Source of the DNA: Pseudovibrio ascidiaceicola
Lineage (GTDB): Bacteria; Pseudomonadota; Alphaproteobacteria; Rhizobiales; Stappiaceae
DNA: 64,000 nt
Assembly: GCF_900114245.1 (NCBI RefSeq)
Contig: NZ_FOSK01000002.1
Span: 453,576-517,575, forward strand
Direction: 5' to 3'
Both the position numbers and the translations under genes were made by a program. Positions 27,971 to 36,653 of this stretch are shown piece by piece. The notes under the pieces are model-generated. The model did no database searches and had not been told where the DNA came from. It was given only the letters and a program-made list of their open reading frames with translations. Position 1 is the stretch's first letter; each line of letters opens with the position of its first letter.

Positions 27971-29596
27971 TTATGCGGGTTCTGTGTTGCCTACGGTTTC
28001 CTCGGAGATCAAAACGCCGGGGTTCATGCGCTGGTCAGGATCGAAATTGTGGCTCAGTGCTTTTAAGGCACTCATGCCCAGTGCGCCTTTTTCTGCAGGC
28101 AAGTATGGTGCGTGGTCACGCCCGACACCATGCTGGTGGCTGATGGTACCGCCATGGGCAACCACGGTTTCAGATGCGACTTTCTTGATGATTTTCCAGC
28201 GTTCCAGCGTCTCTTCGTAGGTGCTGGCAACGGGGAACAGATAGGTGGTGTATGCGCTGGAGCCCTGCGGGTAGACGTGAGACAGATGCGTGAAGGCGAA
28301 CACGGGAATGCCTTGTTCCTTCAATGCTTTGGTGACGCTCTGTTCAACCACGTTGATGTAGGGGCGCAGGGCTGACCAGTCCATTGCAGTCTCAAAGGTA
28401 TCGACACCCACGCCATGTTCCCATAATGGGTGGCGCAGGTATGGTCCTTTGAAGCGGCCTTCCTTCCATTTGTCGCCCAGCATCTTGGAAAGAACGCGCT
28501 TGGCGCCGTGCTGCTTCAGGCAGGTGTTCGCAAGTTTCTGGTTTACGGAAACTTGCTTCTTTGATCCTGTCAGCCCGAATGTGAGCATGCATTTCTGGTC
28601 AGTCAGACCCTTGAGCTTGAAGAGCATGTTGAGCTTGGAGAGCTTCTTCTCCGGCACCGCCAGCTTCAGGCTCACATCGGTTTCTGTCGCATTGCTCAGG
28701 CGCATCATAGAGAGCGGAATGCGGCCCTGCGTGACGGCCTGGACAGCAGCGACGCCACTTTCCCAATCCGGCATGAAGACCGTATAGAACTGCTCTGTTT
28801 CAGCCAATGGCGTGACGCGCAGTTTTACTTCAGTGAGGATGCCTAGCGTGCCTTCTGAACCGAGCACCATCTCGCGAAGGTCAGGACCAGCAGAGGATGC
28901 AGGAAGACTTGGAATCTCCAATGTGCCTTTGGGCGTTTCCAGCGTGCCACCAGCAAAGAGCTGTTCAATGCGGCCATACCGCAGAGATTGCTGACCAGAG
29001 GAACGTGTGACGACCCAACCGCCAGCGGTGGAGAGCTCAAAACTTTGCGGGAAATGACCGAGGGTGTAACCGATGGCTGCCAGCTGAGCTTCGAGATCCG
29101 GCCCGCGCACGCCAGCTCCGAAAGTCGCGATCTGACTTTCCTTGTCGAAGTCCAGCAGGCGATTCATGCGTGTGAGTGCGATGGTGATCTGCGGTTTCTC
29201 ACTCGCCGGACACGCCAGATGCCCGACAACGGACGTGCCTCCGCCATACGGGACGAGGATCACGTCTTGCTGCGCTGCCCAGTCCATAAGCTCTCGAACT
29301 TGCTGGGAGGTTTCCGGGAAAGCGACAGCATCGGGGATGTTTTCAAACATGCCACTGCGCATTTGCAGCCAATCAGAGAAGCTCTGGCCAGATGCATGTC
29401 TGATGCGTGTTGCGGGCGTTTTATCCAGCAAGGGATGGTCTGGCGCACGAGACACTGGAACGCGGTCAATGGCGCTTTGCAAGGTGGCATCAGATAGCGG
29501 ATGTGTTTCGCCTAAAAGCTCTGCGATCAAGGCCTTAGCAAAATCGGCCAACTCCGCCTGGTGCGTGTCATCGCCCCAACCGTTCCATCTTCTCAT
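27971..29596 (-). CDS. FAD-linked oxidase, alkyldihydroxyacetonephosphate synthase-like
   Basis: The 541-residue PCMH-type flavoprotein begins RRWNGWGDD, a block shared with eukaryotic AGPS. The FAD loop is VPYGGGTSVVGH (residues 115-126), then FPQSFELSTAGGWVVTRSSGQQS and LGSEGTLGILTEV. SHQHGVGRDHAPYL near 500 corresponds to the AGPS HHHGVG active-site region, with HQH in place of HHH. AGPS exchanges an acyl for an alkyl group on DHAP. In this operon it could make or break ether bonds. GGGGAG precedes the ATG. It is the first gene of the three-gene operon. Confidence 0.83.
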   Translation of the reverse strand: MRRWNGWGDDTHQAELADFAKALIAELLGETHPLSDATLQSAIDRVPVSRAPDHPLLDKTPATRIRHASGQSFSDWLQMRSGMFENIPDAVAFPETSQQVRELMDWAAQQDVILVPYGGGTSVVGHLACPASEKPQITIALTRMNRLLDFDKESQIATFGAGVRGPDLEAQLAAIGYTLGHFPQSFELSTAGGWVVTRSSGQQSLRYGRIEQLFAGGTLETPKGTLEIPSLPASSAGPDLREMVLGSEGTLGILTEVKLRVTPLAETEQFYTVFMPDWESGVAAVQAVTQGRIPLSMMRLSNATETDVSLKLAVPEKKLSKLNMLFKLKGLTDQKCMLTFGLTGSKKQVSVNQKLANTCLKQHGAKRVLSKMLGDKWKEGRFKGPYLRHPLWEHGVGVDTFETAMDWSALRPYINVVEQSVTKALKEQGIPVFAFTHLSHVYPQGSSAYTTYLFPVASTYEETLERWKIIKKVASETVVAHGGTISHQHGVGRDHAPYLPAEKGALGMSALKALSHNFDPDQRMNPGVLISEETVGNTEPA

Positions 29597-29711
29597 CTTA
29601 GTCGCTCCCCCACACGTATAAACTGTGCTGCGTGACGCATGCTACACAGAGTTTACGCATAGGGAAACTATGCAAGTGGATTATTTTGAGTGATGGCTAA
29701 AATACGCCGCG

Positions 29712-31004
29712 TTACACGACAATCTTCTGGCTCATCTGCTTACCAACCCCAAAAACGCGCTTGTAGCGTTCAATTTCTTCCCGTGATCCCATAGCTTTAT
29801 TGGGATTGTCGGAAAGCTTGACTGTTGGCTTGCCGTTTGCAGAAATGGCCTTACAGACCAGTGAGAACGGAGCCAGCGCATCATCTGGCACCAGCCCGCG
29901 GAAGTCGTTGGTCAGCATGGTTCCCCAACCAAAACTGCAACGAACGCGACCGTGGAACTTACGCTGGAGGTGGGCAATCATGTCTTCGTCCAGCCCATCT
30001 GAGAAGATGACACGCTTCTTGGTCGGGTCTTCACCGCAGGCTTTCCACCATTTGATAGCGGCTTCTGCGCCTTTGACTGGGTCACCGCTGTCGATGCGGA
30101 TGCCTGTCCAGGAGGACAGCCAACCCGGAGCGCGTTTCAGGAAACCTTCGGTCCCAAACGTGTCTGGCAGAATAATGCGCAGGTTACCGTCGTGCTCTTC
30201 CTGCCAGTCATTCAGCACCTGATACGGTGCCTCGGCAAGTTCCTCGTCACTTTCTGCCAGAGCGGAATAGACCATCGGCAGCTCGTGCGCGTTGGTACCG
30301 ATTGCTTCCACTTCGCGGCGCATGGCGATCAGGCAGTTGGATGTGCCGACAAACTTCTTGCCGAGGCCTTCCATCATGGCTTGCACGCACCAGTCCTGCC
30401 ACAGGTATGAGTGGCGGCGGCGGGTGCCGAAGTCTGCCAATGAGAGGTCTTCAACCTTGCGCAGGCATTCGACTTTTTCCCAGAGTTTGGTCATGGCACG
30501 GGCATACAGAACCTGCAATTCGAACCGGCCCATGTTTTTGAGCACGGCCCGGGAGCGCAGTTCCATCAGCACAGCGAGAGCCGGGACTTCCCAGAGCATC
30601 ACGGCAGGCCAGTCGCCTTCAAAGGTGAGCTCGTACTGATCGTCTTTGACTTCCAGATGGTAAGGCGGCAGGCGCAGGTTTTCGAACCACTCAAGGAACT
30701 CGGCACGGAACATGGACCGCTTGCCGTAGAACATGTTGCCGCGCAGCCATGTGCTTTCCCCGCGAGACAGGGAGAGTGTGCGGATGTGGTCCAGTTGATC
30801 GCGGAGTTCCTTCTCATCAATGAGCTTTGCCAGCGGAATGTGCTGCGCTCTGTTGATGAGGCTGAAGGTGACCTGCGTGTTCGGCCTGTTCAGATAGACC
30901 GACTGCGCCATGAGCAGCTTGTAGAAGTCGGTATCGATCAGGGAACGAACAATCGGGTCGATTTTCCAATTGTGGTTATAAACGCGGGAGGCAATATCAA
31001 TCAT
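29712..31004 (-). CDS. pncB: Nicotinate phosphoribosyltransferase
   Basis: The 430-residue enzyme makes nicotinate mononucleotide from nicotinate and PRPP in NAD salvage. Typical motifs are SLIDTDFYKLLMAQ near residue 21, LADFGTRRRHS near 188, FVGTSNCL, the RIDSGDP phosphate site near 303, and VIFSDGLD. It overlaps pncA by 4 bases, so nicotinamide made nicotinate by PncA passes directly to this step. Confidence 0.95.
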   Translation of the reverse strand: MIDIASRVYNHNWKIDPIVRSLIDTDFYKLLMAQSVYLNRPNTQVTFSLINRAQHIPLAKLIDEKELRDQLDHIRTLSLSRGESTWLRGNMFYGKRSMFRAEFLEWFENLRLPPYHLEVKDDQYELTFEGDWPAVMLWEVPALAVLMELRSRAVLKNMGRFELQVLYARAMTKLWEKVECLRKVEDLSLADFGTRRRHSYLWQDWCVQAMMEGLGKKFVGTSNCLIAMRREVEAIGTNAHELPMVYSALAESDEELAEAPYQVLNDWQEEHDGNLRIILPDTFGTEGFLKRAPGWLSSWTGIRIDSGDPVKGAEAAIKWWKACGEDPTKKRVIFSDGLDEDMIAHLQRKFHGRVRCSFGWGTMLTNDFRGLVPDDALAPFSLVCKAISANGKPTVKLSDNPNKAMGSREEIERYKRVFGVGKQMSQKIVV

Positions 31005-31627
31005 TGTGCAACCATCTCGCCAGAGAATTTGACACCGTGGCTTTGCATCTCATTCAAAGCCTCTTTGAGGGATCCGTTCAGATCGATCGCTCTGCAGGCA
31101 TCCAGATGAACAATCACGTTGAACCCCAGTTTTGCCGCATCCACGGCTGAGAAACGCACGCAGAAATCCGTGGCCAGACCAACCATGTGCAGCGTATCAA
31201 CACCACGCTCGCGCAGGTAGGCCGACAGGCCGGTTGGGGTGGTGTGGTCGTTCTCAAAGAAAGCGGAGTAACTGTCGATGTGCGGACGGAAGCCTTTGCG
31301 CAGGACAAGGTCGGCACTGTCGGTATTCAGGTCTTTGTGAAATGCGGCACCGTTTGTGCCCTGCACGCAATGGTTTGGCCACAGGACCTGCGGGCCATAG
31401 GGCATATCCGTCATATCATAATGCTGCTTGGCGTCGTGATTATCCGCAAAGGATTTATGATGCTGCGGGTGCCAGTCTTGCGTCAACACTTTGACGGCAA
31501 ACTCGTTTTGCAGCTCATTGACCAGAGGGACGATCTGCTCACCGTGCTTCACAGCCAGAGCTCCGCCCGAACAGAAATCGTTCTGAATATCAATCATAAT
31601 CAGAGCTTCGTTTGCCGGTCGTGTCAT
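31001..31627 (-). CDS. pncA: Nicotinamidase
   Basis: The 208-residue isochorismatase-fold enzyme deamidates nicotinamide to nicotinate. Asp in IDIQNDFCSGGAL, the metal-binding DWHPQHHKSFADNH segment, the Lys in VLRKGFRPHIDSYSAF and the catalytic Cys in GLATDFCVRFSAVDA are all present. It forms an operon with pncB. Confidence 0.95.
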   Translation of the reverse strand: MTRPANEALIMIDIQNDFCSGGALAVKHGEQIVPLVNELQNEFAVKVLTQDWHPQHHKSFADNHDAKQHYDMTDMPYGPQVLWPNHCVQGTNGAAFHKDLNTDSADLVLRKGFRPHIDSYSAFFENDHTTPTGLSAYLRERGVDTLHMVGLATDFCVRFSAVDAAKLGFNVIVHLDACRAIDLNGSLKEALNEMQSHGVKFSGEMVAQ

Positions 31628-31963
31628 GGTTGCTTCCTGTTCGCGATGAGTAGTCCTGTCTAAAGCAGTTCACATCTTAGTTGAAGCAGTCGAACTGCTT
31701 TAGTCTTTGTTCTCGCGTATCTTCATCCGAAAACCGGTGTCCACTTTTCGGCGATACGCTAAAAATTTCGCAGAGCAAAATGCGAGGACGTTTAGATACA
31801 CCGAAGTGGCCAGCGCGAAATATTGCGATAATCTCCGCCAAACTCAAGCAAAATATGCGGGATTAATCAGCAACCAGAGGTAAAATCTATAATTTAGGCA
31901 ATGTGTGTCTTGGCCGCCTTACTCCAAGGGCATCTTTATGCACAAGTCACTGCGGGTACTCCG
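31628..31963. other. Intergenic region with hairpin repeats
   Basis: No gene is seen in these 336 bases. They contain an 11-bp inverted repeat, TAAAGCAGTTC (31661-31671) with GAACTGCTTTA (31692-31702), followed by copy 2 of the dispersed CGAAAACCGG element. The rest, up to soxT, is AT-rich with no clear motif. Confidence 0.5.
31715..31759. repeat. Dispersed CGAAAACCGG hairpin repeat, copy 2
   Basis: This is the best-preserved copy. Outer arms GCGTATC/GATACGC and inner arms CCGAAAA/TTTTCGG flank CCGGTGTCCAC. Its core matches copy 1 (9261-9309) at nearly every position. The nested palindrome could form a long imperfect hairpin. Confidence 0.75.
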
Positions 31964-33022
31964 TCAGGATGACTGCTTCCAGAAGGCGAACTGAAAGCCG
32001 ACAACGAGCTGACGAAGGCCGATAGCGGCTCCAGCGATGATGGAGAGCATGACCACCGGCGCGCTGATTGCGAGTGTCGAGAAGGCTGATATGCCCTGCC
32101 CGATAGTGCAACCCAGAGCAATCACTCCTCCAGTGCCCATCAAAAAACCACCAAGGATCTGGCGTCTGAGTTCACGCGGGTCGTCACAGGCTTCCCATCT
32201 GAAATGGCCTTTTATGAGTGAACCAAGAAACGCCCCGCTGAGGACGCCGATGACTGACCCCACGGCAAAAGACAGGCCACCACCAGATGCGGTCATGAGA
32301 TACATAAGAGTATCGCCCACCGGAACTGTGAAGGAGTGACTGGCAACTGCAACTTCCTCAAAGCTTTCTTCAAAGAGATAGCTGGTTGCAACCCAACCGA
32401 GGAGGATCGCGACAGCGACAGCCAATGAGGCAATGATAGCTTTGGGGCTTTGGCGGAACTCTTTGTTGCTGACAGCGAAAAGGCCAATGGCTCCGGCAAT
32501 GATCAGGGCGATTGTCAGTTCGGAAAGCTCCAGCCGTTGGGCAAGAGCGTGTGCGATGCCTGTTGAGCTTGCTTCCGAGACTTCAGTCGGGAACAGGAAC
32601 ACACGCAGGTAGGCTGTTGGGCCACCCACGGCCATGGCTGCTGAAATGGCGATCACCAGGGAGAGAACGAAGTACCGCATATCTCCGCCGCCCAAGCGCG
32701 CTAAAGCACCGAAACCGCAGGATCCGGCCATTGCCATGCCATAGCCAAACATCAAGCCGCCGACGATGCAGGCGAGCGGGTTCCAGCTTTGGGTGAGGTA
32801 AATGGTTTGGTCCAGCGCGATCAGGCCAAGGTGAGCCAGCAGAAACGTCGATGCGATGGAGATGGCAATGGCGAAGGCCCACATGCGCATGCGCAGCCAC
32901 TCTTTGCCGTAAAGAGCATCTTCAATTGCGCCAAGTGTGCAGAAGCGGCCAAGACGTGCAGCAAGGCCAAGCAAAACACCACCCGCAAGGCCTGCGAGTG
33001 CCGCCAGAATATCCTCGGACAT
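31964..33022 (-). CDS. soxT: YeeE/YedE-family sulfur-compound transporter (SoxT-like)
   Basis: The 352-residue inner-membrane protein has roughly ten hydrophobic segments in two related halves. Each half has a short Gly- and Cys-containing pore motif (GSCGFGALARLGGGDMRYF near residue 101; ALGCTIGQGISAFSTLAIS near 305), as in YeeE thiosulfate transporters. Its place next to the ArsR-type soxR gives the name SoxT. It could import sulfur for signalling or assimilation. Confidence 0.83.
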   Translation of the reverse strand: MSEDILAALAGLAGGVLLGLAARLGRFCTLGAIEDALYGKEWLRMRMWAFAIAISIASTFLLAHLGLIALDQTIYLTQSWNPLACIVGGLMFGYGMAMAGSCGFGALARLGGGDMRYFVLSLVIAISAAMAVGGPTAYLRVFLFPTEVSEASSTGIAHALAQRLELSELTIALIIAGAIGLFAVSNKEFRQSPKAIIASLAVAVAILLGWVATSYLFEESFEEVAVASHSFTVPVGDTLMYLMTASGGGLSFAVGSVIGVLSGAFLGSLIKGHFRWEACDDPRELRRQILGGFLMGTGGVIALGCTIGQGISAFSTLAISAPVVMLSIIAGAAIGLRQLVVGFQFAFWKQSS

Positions 33023-33060
33023 TTGATCCCTCCCAAGACCAAAACGCCGGAGCTTAAATA

Positions 33061-33408
33061 TTACTTATCGCTGTTTTCTTCGGTGCAGAACAACTCAAAA
33101 ATCAGGTCCAGAACCCGAGCTGCGCGTTCATCTTTGAGGCTGTAATAGACTGCCTTACCGTCCCTTCGGCAATTTACCAGACCATCCAAGCGCAAACGTG
33201 CAAGTTGCTGACTGACCGCAGACTGACGAGACGACAGAAGCTGCTCCAGCTCCGTTACTGACTTTTCGCCCGTAACGAGATGACACAGGATCATCAATCG
33301 GCCTTCGTGTGTCAATGCTTTCAGGAAATCAGTTGCATCCTTAGCATGGCCAACCATGCGTTCGATGTCTTCTTCTTTCATCCCACGTTCAATCATGGGT
33401 ATAGCCAT
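33061..33408 (-). CDS. soxR: ArsR-family repressor of the sox cluster
   Basis: The 115-residue winged-helix protein has LKALTHEGRLMILCHLV, the recognition helix SSRQSAVSQQLARLRLDGLV and the wing RRDGKAVYYSL. In Paracoccus-type bacteria SoxR represses sox genes until reduced sulfur is present; paired Cys residues (here Cys in ILCHL and in VNCRRD) are proposed sulfane sensors. Palindromes at 34527-34542 and 35982-35997 are candidate operators. It differs from the MerR-type SoxR remnant at 45062. Confidence 0.88.
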   Translation of the reverse strand: MAIPMIERGMKEEDIERMVGHAKDATDFLKALTHEGRLMILCHLVTGEKSVTELEQLLSSRQSAVSQQLARLRLDGLVNCRRDGKAVYYSLKDERAARVLDLIFELFCTEENSDK

Positions 33409-33554
33409 TAAACCAAATCCTGCAGACCATTTGGAACGGAGTGAGCAAGGTCAGTTAAAGTTGAATAAATTACAGCTGACCTTACAGCACACCTTTGAAG
33501 TGGTGGCATACGCTGAATGCAATCATTTTTCAACCATTGCACCGCGAATACCTT

Positions 33555-34061
33555 TTAGAAGTCCAGCAAATCCGAGATTTCCTCTAGGCCACTTTGGGCA
33601 CATTCCTCATCAACTTTTGGAGAGGGCGCACCGGAGACACCAATTCCACCAACGATTGCACCTGCAGATTCGACTGGGAGGCCACCACCCAATGCCACAG
33701 CACCCGGGATGTCACGCAGACCTGCCGACAGATTTCCTGCCTTGATCTCCTGCTGAATTTCCAGTGTAGAGCCACGAAAACTGACAGCCGTCCATGCTTT
33801 TCCGCGTGCTGTGTCGACTGTATGAACGCCAGCATAACGATCTCTGATTGCTGCTTGTGTCTGGCCGAAGCGATCGACGACAACAGCAGAGATCTGATAG
33901 CCGCCTTCGCGGCAAGCTTCCATGGTGGCAACAGCGAGCTTCATGGCAATTTCCGGCTTCAAAGATTTGAAGCTGACAAAGGCGGATTCATCTTCTGCCT
34001 GCGCAACGCTGAAGCCTGCGGACATTGCAAGCAATGCCGCCCCTGTGATGAATGATTTCAT
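33555..34061 (-). CDS. Secreted GlcG/HbpS-family protein
   Basis: The 168-residue protein has a signal peptide (MKSFITGAALLAMSAGFSVAQA). The HbpS/GlcG (DUF336) core follows: LAVATMEACREGGYQISAVVVDRFGQ, FRGSTLE, IPGAVALGGGLPVE and VGGIGVSGAPS. Relatives bind haem or are co-secreted sensors. Located between soxS and soxR, it is likely a periplasmic accessory of sulfur oxidation, but its role is unproven. Confidence 0.85.
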   Translation of the reverse strand: MKSFITGAALLAMSAGFSVAQAEDESAFVSFKSLKPEIAMKLAVATMEACREGGYQISAVVVDRFGQTQAAIRDRYAGVHTVDTARGKAWTAVSFRGSTLEIQQEIKAGNLSAGLRDIPGAVALGGGLPVESAGAIVGGIGVSGAPSPKVDEECAQSGLEEISDLLDF

Positions 34062-34125
34062 GGAGTTCTCCCAACTGAATTATGCCCCGGATTGACCGGG
34101 AAAGATGAATTTCTTTTCAATATTA

Positions 34126-34503
34126 TTATTGAGCTGACTGAAGCATCTGGTTCAGGGCGGGGTAGAAGAAATCTTCTCCCGGGTAACCTTCAATCCGCTG
34201 GACTTCGGCGTCGTCAATTAAAAGGATGAAGGTTGGCGTAAACCGCGCCTTTCCTTTCAGGGTCACGTTTTTGGGAATCGGATCATCAATATCCATTCGC
34301 ATCAAAGGAGCTTTTTGCCCCTCCTCTGTTTTGCCGTAGGCTCCACCAATTTCCTCTTCCCAGCGTTCGCACCAAGGGCAGATTTCGTCCTCGACCAGAA
34401 GCAATTTCATGGTCGAACCAGCCGCCTGGGCACTGCTGAAAAGAAGGGCGAAAATGACAAATGAGATCCAACCAAAATTGCTCATGATATCCACGATTGA
34501 CAT
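34126..34503 (-). CDS. soxS: SoxS thioredoxin-like periplasmic protein
   Basis: The 125-residue protein has an N-terminal hydrophobic signal or anchor, then a thioredoxin-like fold with the redox motif CPWC (about residue 43) and the cis-Pro segment FTPTFILL. In Paracoccus SoxS reactivates the SoxYZ carrier by reducing inactive disulfides. A start at Met7 (34485) is also possible. The gene is divergent from soxV. Confidence 0.85.
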   Translation of the reverse strand: MSIVDIMSNFGWISFVIFALLFSSAQAAGSTMKLLLVEDEICPWCERWEEEIGGAYGKTEEGQKAPLMRMDIDDPIPKNVTLKGKARFTPTFILLIDDAEVQRIEGYPGEDFFYPALNQMLQSAQ

Positions 34504-34526
34504 TTTAAAATCTATGATATCTAAAT

Positions 34527-34542
34527 ATTCTAATAATAGAAT
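34527..34542. promoter_or_regulatory. Candidate SoxR operator between soxS and soxV
   Basis: The perfect palindrome ATTCTA-ATAA-TAGAAT lies in the short divergent gap between soxS and soxV. The location equals the 'sv' operator described for ArsR-type SoxR in related alphaproteobacteria. A related ATTCA/TGAAT site is found before soxX. Confidence 0.6.
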
Positions 34543-34563
34543 GTGTTTTTAGCAAGTGCCCAT

Positions 34564-35301
34564 ATGTATCCAGATCTAACTATCATTGCGGCGGGGAGCG
34601 CGGGGTTACTCTCGTTCCTTTCGCCTTGTATTTTACCGATTGTGCCGTTCTACCTTTGCTACATTGCAGGCATTGGAATGAATGAGCTTTCCGGTGACGG
34701 GGTCACCCCTGCCATTCAGCGACGCGTTGTTTTTACATCGTTTTTCTTTGCTGCCGGTATTCTCACAATCTTTGTTGGCCTTGGCGCGACAGCAACAGTC
34801 TTCGGCCAGTTGCTGCGAGACTGGTTTGACGTGCTGCGCTACATGGCTGCTGCTGTCATCTTCATTCTTGGCCTGCATTTTGTCGGCATCATCCGGCTCA
34901 ATCTGCTGCTGAGAGAAGCCCGGCTCGACAGCTCTTCAGCCCCAGCTGGAATCATTGGCGCTTACTTTGTGGGACTGGCTTTCGCCTTTGGCTGGACCCC
35001 CTGTGTTGGTCCGGTTCTGGCAACTATTCTATTCACGGCAGGTGCCAGTGATGATGTTTCTCAGGGCATGTTGCTGCTGTTTGCGTATGGGATCGGCATG
35101 ACGCTGCCGTTCATTCTGGCAGCTTTTTTTTCAAAGCCATTCCTGAGTTTCATGGGCCGTTTTCGGAAGTACCTTGGTGCCATCGAAAAAGGCATGGGCG
35201 TTCTTTTGATTATTTTCGCGGTGTTGATTGGGACGAACACCGTTTCCTGGATTGCAGAGCAAATGATTGAGTATGCGCCAGGACTGACATCTTTAAGCTG
35301 A
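34564..35301 (+). CDS. soxV: SoxV, CcdA-family thiol-disulfide transporter
   Basis: The 245-residue protein has six membrane segments. The conserved Cys in SFLSPCILPIVPFYLCYIAG and in FGWTPCVGPVLATILF are the pair that carries electrons across the membrane. SoxV would pass reductant from cytoplasmic thioredoxin to periplasmic SoxW. An upstream GTG at 34543 gives a 252-residue form; neither start has a clear ribosome site, so the start is uncertain. Confidence 0.87.
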   Translation: MYPDLTIIAAGSAGLLSFLSPCILPIVPFYLCYIAGIGMNELSGDGVTPAIQRRVVFTSFFFAAGILTIFVGLGATATVFGQLLRDWFDVLRYMAAAVIFILGLHFVGIIRLNLLLREARLDSSSAPAGIIGAYFVGLAFAFGWTPCVGPVLATILFTAGASDDVSQGMLLLFAYGIGMTLPFILAAFFSKPFLSFMGRFRKYLGAIEKGMGVLLIIFAVLIGTNTVSWIAEQMIEYAPGLTSLS

Positions 35302-35365
35302 GGCGTATCCATCTCTTGAAAACCATTGAGGGGTTCTCGGGAGTGGTGCGTTATGGGAGGGATCG

Positions 35366-35938
35366 ATGCTTAAAAAATTAATGCTTGCTGCAGCGATGAT
35401 TTTCGCCAGCATGACACTGAGCTTTGCTGAGGTTGGAGAGGACGGTCTCCACAAACAGCCTTGGCTTCGCTTAACCTTCAAAGACCTTAAAGAGGACCTT
35501 GCTGCTGCCAATGAAGAAGGCAAACGCATGGTTATTCTCTTTGAGCAACGCGGCTGCATTTATTGCTCACGCTTGCATAAGAATGTCTTCAGCGACCCAG
35601 AGGTTCGCAAATTCATTGAAGACAACTACTTCGTGGTTCAGATGAACCTGTTTGGCGATGAAGAGGTGACGGACTTCGACGGGGAAGTTCAAACCGAGAA
35701 GAACATCGCACGTCGCTGGGGCGTTGTGTTCACCCCCACCTTCCTGTTCCTGCCTGAAGAGGTTGGGACTGGCAAAACAGCAGGGACTGCCTCTGTGCAG
35801 ACCATGCCTGGTTCATTTGGAAAATGGACCACCCTCAACATGCTCCGCTGGGTCAAACAGAAGGGCTATGAGGGCGAAGAACATTTTCAAAAATTTCATG
35901 CACGTGAATTTTTGAAACAAAAAGAAGCCTCAGAATAG
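35366..35938 (+). CDS. soxW: SoxW periplasmic thioredoxin
   Basis: The 190-residue protein has a signal peptide (MLKKLMLAAAMIFASMTLSFA) and a thioredoxin fold with the CIYC redox motif near residue 67 and the cis-Pro segment FTPTFLFLPEE. It receives electrons from SoxV and keeps SoxYZ or its helpers reduced. GGGAGG precedes the ATG. Confidence 0.88.
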   Translation: MLKKLMLAAAMIFASMTLSFAEVGEDGLHKQPWLRLTFKDLKEDLAAANEEGKRMVILFEQRGCIYCSRLHKNVFSDPEVRKFIEDNYFVVQMNLFGDEEVTDFDGEVQTEKNIARRWGVVFTPTFLFLPEEVGTGKTAGTASVQTMPGSFGKWTTLNMLRWVKQKGYEGEEHFQKFHAREFLKQKEASE

Positions 35939-35981
35939 CGTTTTCACTCAACTATTTAGACTAAGGTCGATATATTAACAT

Positions 35982-35997
35982 ATTCAATTATGTGAAT
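35982..35997. promoter_or_regulatory. Candidate SoxR operator before soxX
   Basis: ATTCA-ATTATG-TGAAT is a perfect 5-bp inverted repeat in the AT-rich gap between soxW and soxX, the place of the 'wx' operator of known SoxR systems. It shares ATTC/GAAT ends with the soxS-soxV palindrome. Confidence 0.55.
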
Positions 35998-36066
35998 TTT
36001 AAGTTGAGTGTTTCTACGTATCTGAGTAGCATAAAAAAATTGAATCGCTGTAATTGGGAGGGAGCA

Positions 36067-36525
36067 ATGAAGGCGATTGCCAAAACTATAGCGGCTGCAA
36101 CGCTGCTAATTTCAGGAAGTGCCGTTGCCGGAGTTGTTGCTCCAGGTGACGTTCAATTTGTCGAGGCAGCAGTGCCGGTGTCTTTGACCGGTGCAGTTGG
36201 TGACCCAGCCAAAGGACGGGAATGGTTCGCCAATCGCAAACTGGGAAACTGCCTTGCCTGTCACGCGAATGATGATCTTGCCGAAGAGCAGTTCCATGGA
36301 GAGATAGGTCCGTACCTTGAGGGTATCGGAGACACCTACACCGAAGCGGAATTGCGGGCGATTGTTATCAACTCGAAGGAAGTCTTCGGGGAAGCGACAA
36401 TTATGCCTGCCTTCTACAAGAGCGAAGGTTTGAACCGCGTGGCAAAGAAGTTTGCGGGAAAGACCATTCTTTCAGCAGAACAAGTTGAAGACATCGTCGC
36501 TTATCTGGCGACTTTGAAAGAATAG
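36067..36525 (+). CDS. soxX: SoxX c-type cytochrome
   Basis: The 152-residue periplasmic monohaem cytochrome starts at the ATG at 36067 after GGGAGGGAGC. It has a signal peptide, the haem site CLACH near residue 67, and the C-terminal distal Met region ATIMPAFYKSEG. With SoxA it couples thiosulfate oxidatively to the SoxY Cys. Confidence 0.93.
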   Translation: MKAIAKTIAAATLLISGSAVAGVVAPGDVQFVEAAVPVSLTGAVGDPAKGREWFANRKLGNCLACHANDDLAEEQFHGEIGPYLEGIGDTYTEAELRAIVINSKEVFGEATIMPAFYKSEGLNRVAKKFAGKTILSAEQVEDIVAYLATLKE

Positions 36526-36590
36526 GCGCGTTTGCCTTGAGCGTGCTGCGTTGCTGATCAGTTCCGCACCACGCCCAGAATTATTGCTTA

Positions 36591-36637
36591 AGCGTATTTT
36601 CCCAAAGAGTGCTCAGCGCCTGGTGGGGAGATACGCT
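36591..36637. repeat. Dispersed hairpin repeat, degenerate copy 3
   Basis: Outer arms AGCGTAT and ATACGCT match the ends of the other copies, but the central CCGG-rich core is lost. It lies between soxX and soxY just before the soxY ribosome site and could influence their relative expression. Confidence 0.4.
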
Positions 36638-36653
36638 CCAAGGAGGATTTTTA

